A stretch of 8,901 nt of DNA from Planctomycetota bacterium (GTDB lineage Bacteria; Planctomycetota; Planctomycetia; Pirellulales; Pirellulaceae): positions 1 through 8,901 of the forward strand of contig JAHWKS010000153.1 in assembly GCA_019347795.1 (NCBI GenBank), read 5' to 3'. Below are positions 5,448 through 8,901 of this stretch, one piece after another; within the stretch, counting starts at the first letter, position 1; every line of letters starts with the position of its first letter. A model generated the notes under the pieces. The model saw only the letters and a list, made by a program, of their open reading frames with translations. It ran no database searches and was not told the origin of the DNA. The translations under genes were made by a program, and so were the position numbers.

Positions 5448-6133
5448 AACCCGCCCCACCCGATCCTCTCAGTACGGCAATCTTGCTGGCAACTGCATGG
5501 AGCGGCTGGCGCGACAACGAGCACGCGATCATGCCGATGCTCCGCGCGGGGAAATCGCTCAACGACATGGCAGCCGCGCTTGGCTATTCTGCCTGGCGTG
5601 TTCGCAGTTGGCTCGAATACGGACGCCGCACATGGATCGAGGAAGGCCGCCGCGGCAAGGAGGTGGACGCCCTGGCGGCGGTGCTGGCCGATGAATCACC
5701 CGCGGCCAATCACGAGCAAGAGCTGTGGACGCTGGGCCACTGCGCTGCCCTGGACGAAGGGGCGGGCGAGGAGGAGGCCGAGCAGTTGGCCGACCGTTTC
5801 GTCGAACACGTAAACGCTTCTTACCACCATCCCAAAGAGGATCAAATGCCAAAGCAACACAAACAATCGCCCCTCCCCTTGCCGGTGATGAACTTCGGCG
5901 CCGACGGGGACCGCTACCCTTGCAAGCACGGACCGCAGCCCGCGGCCGGTTATCCGCAGCCGCCCGACATGATGACGTTTGATCCCGATCTCCCGTGGCA
6001 GGAATGTAATCAGCATGGAACGCCGGTCTTGAACACCCCGCCGCCGTGGCGCTTGTTCGAGCCGGAGGAGATTGTTGCCAACGCCCGGAACCACAATCAG
6101 GAGGGCTTGCCGCTGCCAATAATGGAATGGTGA
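5444..6133 (+). CDS. Helix-turn-helix protein with acidic middle and PLPLP tail
   Basis: The product has 229 residues from ATG 5444, overlapping the previous gene by four bases. Residues 30-64 form a helix-turn-helix (LRAGKSLNDMAAALGYS, then RVRSWLEYGRRTW) that lines up with that of the upstream gene, including LGxS, VxxW and RxxW, so they are likely paralogous domains. Residues 75-123 are acidic and Ala/Glu-rich. Residues 135-229 are a different, Pro-rich module with PLPLPVMNF (143-151) near its start and PLPLPIMEW (221-229) at the very end. An in-frame ATG at 5846 with AAGAGGA upstream could start this module as a separate 95-residue protein. Cys160 and Cys188 are the only cysteines there. 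The function of the tail is unknown. Confidence 0.65.
   Translation: MKPAPPDPLSTAILLATAWSGWRDNEHAIMPMLRAGKSLNDMAAALGYSAWRVRSWLEYGRRTWIEEGRRGKEVDALAAVLADESPAANHEQELWTLGHCAALDEGAGEEEAEQLADRFVEHVNASYHHPKEDQMPKQHKQSPLPLPVMNFGADGDRYPCKHGPQPAAGYPQPPDMMTFDPDLPWQECNQHGTPVLNTPPPWRLFEPEEIVANARNHNQEGLPLPIMEW
5846..6133 (+). CDS. Possible internal in-frame start: 95-residue PLPLP module
   Basis: ATG 5846 is in frame with the gene at 5444 and has AAGAGGA five bases upstream, a better ribosome site than expected by chance inside a gene. It would yield only the Pro-rich C-terminal module bounded by PLPLPVM and PLPLPIM. Either the gene makes two products, or the full protein is a fusion of a once separate gene. 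The sequence alone cannot decide. Confidence 0.35.
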   Translation: MPKQHKQSPLPLPVMNFGADGDRYPCKHGPQPAAGYPQPPDMMTFDPDLPWQECNQHGTPVLNTPPPWRLFEPEEIVANARNHNQEGLPLPIMEW

Positions 6134-6287
6134 TACACGGGGCGGCGCGGCGTCGGCGACAGGCCCTCGACCAGCCTCTTCACGCACGCCGTTGCCTCCC
6201 CTTGATTTTCCGCAGCCGGCCCCGGCCATCCACAGCATCTACACACGGGTCGGAGCCGGATTTTCCTTTCCCCTCTCGGAGAACGCA

Positions 6288-6665
6288 ATGACCACGACAT
6301 ACGCCGACCGCGACCGCATTGACAACTTCGACCGCGAACACGGTCCCCGCGAACTCGATCCGAAGTCTGATTACTTGTTCTACCGCGACGGCGCACGCCG
6401 CTACGTCCACTGGCCCTTTATGACCGCCCAGCCTGCTGATGACGAATACTGGCGACTTGACGCGCAGGCGTATCACTGCGAACTCCGCGCACGCCGACTC
6501 GCTCGGGATGCCCACGGAATCCAAGGCATGGAGCACGAGTTCTTGCGCAAGCATGGACTCGATGCCAGCAGCCACCCGGACGAATCAAACGGACCGCCAA
6601 GCGACTGCGGATACTCGCCCGGGCCGCCCGCGAGGAGGCCGTGGCGCTGCGCGAGGAACAGTTGA
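6288..6665 (+). CDS. Frameshifted first copy of a tandem paralogue pair
   Basis: ATG 6288 has CGGAG seven bases upstream. The read frame gives 125 residues. The first 98 or so resemble the protein at 6803: FDREHG vs FESRHG, DYLFYRDGA vs GYLVYASGA, and DEYWRLDAQAYHCELRARR vs DPYWQLDMQARYQELRAAR. After HPDE (about residue 98) the frame gives Pro/Gly/Arg-rich sequence with no resemblance and stops at 6665. The matching C-terminal sequence continues in the -1 frame to 6766. The gene has therefore lost one base near 6584-6590, or the read contains an error. The family is not recognised; it is charged and helical, with no signal peptide or membrane segment. Confidence 0.65.
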   Translation: MTTTYADRDRIDNFDREHGPRELDPKSDYLFYRDGARRYVHWPFMTAQPADDEYWRLDAQAYHCELRARRLARDAHGIQGMEHEFLRKHGLDASSHPDESNGPPSDCGYSPGPPARRPWRCARNS

Positions 6666-6766
6666 AGCACGCCCAACACAGCGATGCAAAAGCCGCCCAC
6701 GTCAAAGCCAAGTTAGCCCGCCTGGAAAACACCGACGCCGAGACGGCCGAAACAAGCATTGGTTGA
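6581..6766 (+). pseudogene. Detached C-terminal frame of the gene at 6288
   Basis: Codons from CGA 6581 to the TGA at 6764-6766 encode RIKRTAKRLRILARAAREEA and an alanine-rich, charged helical end. This lines up with IDALASRLRSQASAARVQAA of the paralogue at 6803, sharing RLR, AAR and LR positions at equal spacing. There is no credible start codon or ribosome site for it as an independent gene. Restoring one base near 6585 joins it to the frame from 6288 and gives about 159 residues. Confidence 0.6.
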
Positions 6767-6802
6767 GTTGTGCCCCGTTCCCACCAGCAAGGAGACCCGC
6801 CC

Positions 6803-7201
6803 ATGTCCGCCACGTTGCATTACGGCGCCGCCGAACGCTTGCAGCACTTTGAGAGCCGCCACGGAAAGCGGCCGGAGTACGACGCGAAACTCGGCTATTT
6901 GGTCTACGCCAGCGGTGCGTTGCGAGACATCGACAGCAACGGCTTGCTGTCCGAGCCGCACGCGGACCCGTACTGGCAGCTCGACATGCAGGCCCGCTAC
7001 CAGGAGCTTCGAGCCGCCCGTTGCAGCCGGGAAGCCGCCGCGGTGGCGGCCCGCGATTACGACTGCATCGCCCGGCGCCGCATCGACGTGTGCGACGACG
7101 AAGGCATTGACGCATTGGCCAGCCGCCTGCGCAGCCAAGCGAGTGCCGCCCGCGTCCAGGCGGCGCGGCTGCGGCGGCAACAACACACATTGAAGGATTA
7201 A
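6803..7201 (+). CDS. Hypothetical protein, intact second copy of the paralogue pair
   Basis: The product has 132 residues from ATG 6803, with CAAGGAGAC upstream (AAGGAG at 6789-6794). The N-terminal half carries the shared motifs: FESRHG (22-27), GYLVYASGA, and DPYWQLDMQARYQELRAAR with its aromatic-rich helix start. The C-terminal half is a long Arg/Ala helix (RLRSQASAARVQAARLRRQQ, about 108-127), probably a coiled coil or DNA/RNA-contacting helix. I do not recognise the family. It follows the broken copy by 36 bases, and a strong terminator downstream closes the unit. Confidence 0.75.
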   Translation: MSATLHYGAAERLQHFESRHGKRPEYDAKLGYLVYASGALRDIDSNGLLSEPHADPYWQLDMQARYQELRAARCSREAAAVAARDYDCIARRRIDVCDDEGIDALASRLRSQASAARVQAARLRRQQHTLKD

Positions 7202-7559
7202 CAACAGGGCGGCAGCGGCGGAGTTCGTAGGGGTTTGCTTCGTTCCCCGAGGGGAAACCGCCGCAAGCCGGTTTTGCGGGTCATTGCGGCCGGCTGCCGC
7301 CCTTTCACCGCCGGATTGCGTGGGGATTGGTACTCGACCACGCAGTCCGGTTTTTTTGATACAGCGGATGCCATCCGGGCGGTGGCGTCCGTTGGGCCGC
7401 TGGTTGCGGCCGGGCGCCGGTTCCCGTCGTCTCCTTCGGCTGGGCCGGCGTTTTGTTTGTGCAGCCCGGGGCCGCCTCGTCCATTGGAGTGTGACGAACG
7501 CCCGCCGAAAAAGATCAGGAAAACGCCCAAGGTTGGATTGCGCTGAACGAAGACACAGC
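7202..7559. other. Intergenic region with terminator, no supported gene
   Basis: Reading frames on both strands across this stretch have low-complexity Arg/Pro/Gly composition and no ribosome sites, so no gene is called. It contains a short palindrome TTCCCC-GA-GGGGAA (7243-7256), a small hairpin CCGCAA (7261-7266) / TTGCGG (7274-7279), and the terminator at 7311-7357. From 7358 to 7559 it must carry the promoter for the membrane protein, but no convincing -35/-10 pair was found. Confidence 0.5.
7311..7357 (+). terminator. Strong intrinsic terminator
   Basis: CCGGATTGCGTGG (7311-7323) pairs with CCACGCAGTCCGG (7338-7350) over 13 bases with a single G-U wobble and a 14-base loop. Seven T residues follow (7351-7357). 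It ends the paralogue unit about 110 bases after the stop at 7201. Confidence 0.9.
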
Positions 7560-8366
7560 ATGAGAAACTTCTTCTCCCATGCCGTGACGATCTGCGTGGC
7601 GGTGGTCCTGGCGGTAGCGGCTAGCGGCTGGCTTGTCGGTTGGCTCGTGGGGTCTAGCCAAAGCCCGGTCGTCGGCACGGTGATACCGCTCGTGTTCGGA
7701 TTGATCGCCGTCTTCACCTACCCCGCGCTGGCCAAGCACTTCCGGAACGAGAAGTTGTCACAGCTTGAGCTGGATGACTTGGGCCTCGACGCCAACCAAA
7801 GGGTGCGGCTGCGGTCGCGGCTGGACGTTGAAACCCGGCCGCCTTGGCTGCTCACCGTCTCGGCGGCGGCGGTCGTTGTCTTCTGTCTGGCGTGCGCGAT
7901 CGGTGTGTGGCAGGGAATCGGATGGCGCGTGCCGACCTATCCGCCGCTGGACGAAATGGTCAGGGCTGCGGAAGTACCCGTGGACAACCTCAGTCCGCAT
8001 GAAGCGGCCTTGCTCCACAATCTGCGGTGGAGATTGCGGGGCGCGGGCGTGCCGGTGGAAGACACGCAGGCTGCGTTCGCAGGCGTGGTACGGCAAATCT
8101 TTGCGCAGAACCCGACCGATGAATTCGGTAGTCGCGTCTACGCCTTGCACAATGCCATCGACTCGCTGACTGCTGAGTTGGAGGGCCGGGTTGCAACATA
8201 CGCCCCCGTCAAGACCGTCACGTTTCCAACGCCGCCGCCAGCGCCAACGCCGCGCCCATTAGACCCGGGAGATTCCGTGCCGCCCGAGGCTCCAGGGGCG
8301 ACATATCCCGCACCGGAAAGCGACGGCGATGGCGAACCACGCCCGCCGCAACCGCCAGCGGGATAG
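7560..8366 (+). CDS. Membrane protein, three predicted helices, Pro-rich tail
   Basis: The product has 268 residues from ATG 7560. The ribosome site is weak (GAAG at 7548), but the first membrane helix begins just after this start and upstream sequence is not protein-like. Hydrophobic segments lie at about 8-30, 36-57 and 95-118. The loop at 58-94 is rich in Arg/Lys (KHFRNEK, RVRLRSR), which by the positive-inside rule puts it and the N terminus in the cytoplasm and residues 119-268 outside the inner membrane. Residues 125-212 are helical and contain LSPHEAALLHNLRWRLRGAG (144-163). The end (213-268) is Pro/Ala/Asp-rich and disordered. I do not recognise the family. It stands alone after a strong terminator. 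Confidence 0.72.
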   Translation: MRNFFSHAVTICVAVVLAVAASGWLVGWLVGSSQSPVVGTVIPLVFGLIAVFTYPALAKHFRNEKLSQLELDDLGLDANQRVRLRSRLDVETRPPWLLTVSAAAVVVFCLACAIGVWQGIGWRVPTYPPLDEMVRAAEVPVDNLSPHEAALLHNLRWRLRGAGVPVEDTQAAFAGVVRQIFAQNPTDEFGSRVYALHNAIDSLTAELEGRVATYAPVKTVTFPTPPPAPTPRPLDPGDSVPPEAPGATYPAPESDGDGEPRPPQPPAG

Positions 8367-8430
8367 CCCGCACAGCCCGTTTAACGCGCTGCCGCGGCCG
8401 GGGCGGCGTTGGGCCGGGCAGACCGCCAAA

Positions 8431-8901
8431 TCACACCATGCTCTCGGACTCGATTCGCAGCCTTCCGTCGCTCAACGGGTGCGTCGTCGAATCGAAAAAG
8501 TACAGCTCGTGCTCTTTAAGCTCCGCGCTTAAACGGTTTTTTGTGTCGATGATTTTGGCGCTGCCCATTGGCGGCCACACCGATATCGCAATCTGCCTGG
8601 GCGTCGCCCTACCAAGCCGCCACTTGTCGTATTTCCGCCATTGTTTCATCGCTTCTACGATGTGTTGGTCAAAGGTTTTGTCGAGCGCGCTGCCGAAAAC
8701 GACCAAGGGACCGCGGTGAAAACATAGCTTCCAGTAGGCGAAGCTGAGGTAATCGTTGCGGCGGATGGAGCGGAGTTTGTCCGCTGAACTGCCCTCGGTG
8801 ACGAAAAGGGGAATCCACTCGCCGGTGACATCAAATTGGGCCAACAAGCCGGTACCGTCCTCCTGGAACACCTTTTTCTTCGTGTTGCCGAACAGATCGT
8901 G
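8431..8901 (-). CDS. DUF4917-type (SIR2-like) protein, C-terminal part
   Basis: The frame is open from the window edge (first codon at 8901) to the TGA at 8431-8433, giving 156 residues; the N terminus lies outside. A GTG at 8871 is internal and not the start. The visible part resembles the C-terminal region of DUF4917: PLFVTEGSSADKLRSIRRNDYL, then LVVFGSALDKTFDQHIVEAM (written here with its Phe-Gly and His-Ile pair), then a strand RQIAISVW. From memory, full DUF4917 proteins are about 330 residues with an N-terminal GNGFS motif as in SIR2-like folds; that region is not visible here. A role in defence is possible by analogy with other SIR2-like proteins but is not shown. It converges on the membrane protein gene and its GC looks lower than its neighbours, so it may belong to a separate unit. 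Confidence 0.7.
   Translation of the reverse strand, partial: HDLFGNTKKKVFQEDGTGLLAQFDVTGEWIPLFVTEGSSADKLRSIRRNDYLSFAYWKLCFHRGPLVVFGSALDKTFDQHIVEAMKQWRKYDKWRLGRATPRQIAISVWPPMGSAKIIDTKNRLSAELKEHELYFFDSTTHPLSDGRLRIESESMV

Noticed and set aside
6581..6600. Programmed -1 frameshift in the gene at 6288
   Set aside because: The frame of the surrounding codons (GAA TCA AAC GGA) has no X XXY YYZ slippery heptamer. A simple one-base loss or read error is more likely.
7284..7559. Upstream extension of the membrane protein gene to an earlier start
   Set aside because: The extra 92 residues are Arg/Pro-rich, would run through the terminator at 7311-7357, and place the first membrane helix far inside the protein.
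6713..7717. Long open frame on the - strand (334 codons)
   Set aside because: It lies opposite a well-supported gene and a strong terminator, has Arg/Pro-rich composition and no ribosome site. Such frames are common opposite GC-rich genes.
8358..8371. Hairpin GCGGG-ATAG-CCCGC around the stop of the membrane protein gene
   Set aside because: Only five base pairs, and no T-run directly after it; likely chance in GC-rich DNA.

Overview
This is a GC-rich bacterial window. Twelve or thirteen genes run on the + strand from about 166 to 8366, and one partial gene faces them from the right edge. The style of the genes suggests a planctomycete or a close relative. Signs are high GC with GC-rich third codon positions, AAGGAG ribosome sites preceded by a CAACCAC-type leader, a short Lys/Ala-tailed histone-like protein, and repeated PLPLP motifs near protein ends. 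This assignment is inference. No rRNA, tRNA, CRISPR array or insertion sequence was seen.

Region 1 (1-1956): a strong hairpin with a T-run (81-124) precedes a stand-alone protein of about 420 residues. It carries the three core palm motifs of family A DNA polymerases but no exonuclease. A small helical protein of unknown function follows. Region 2 (1957-3052): a 356-base gap holds a purine-rich run, two hairpins and clustered GGTTG words. It is followed by a small unknown gene that overlaps a phage terminase small subunit gene; no large terminase is present. Region 3 (3053-5029): a GC-rich spacer ends in the best promoter of the window (TTGCCA-17-TATACT). This drives a histone H1-like protein, then a serine recombinase with an added C-terminal winged-helix-like domain, then a small zinc ribbon, closed by a clear terminator at 5000-5029.

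Region 4 (5030-6133): an AT-rich control region with a perfect 9-base inverted repeat precedes two helix-turn-helix genes that overlap by four bases (ATGA) and resemble each other. Region 5 (6134-7357): two tandem paralogues of unknown function; the first is broken by a one-base frameshift, and an excellent terminator closes the unit. Region 6 (7358-8366): a protein with three membrane segments and a proline-rich tail. Region 7 (8431-8901, - strand): the C-terminal part of a DUF4917-type (SIR2-like) protein that runs off the window.

Taken together, a polymerase-like protein, an orphan terminase small subunit, a serine recombinase, a DNA-coating protein, paired regulators and many short unknown genes look like part of a mobile element. 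A phage satellite, an integrative element or a degraded prophage would all fit. The element's ends and attachment sites are not visible here, so this remains a hypothesis.
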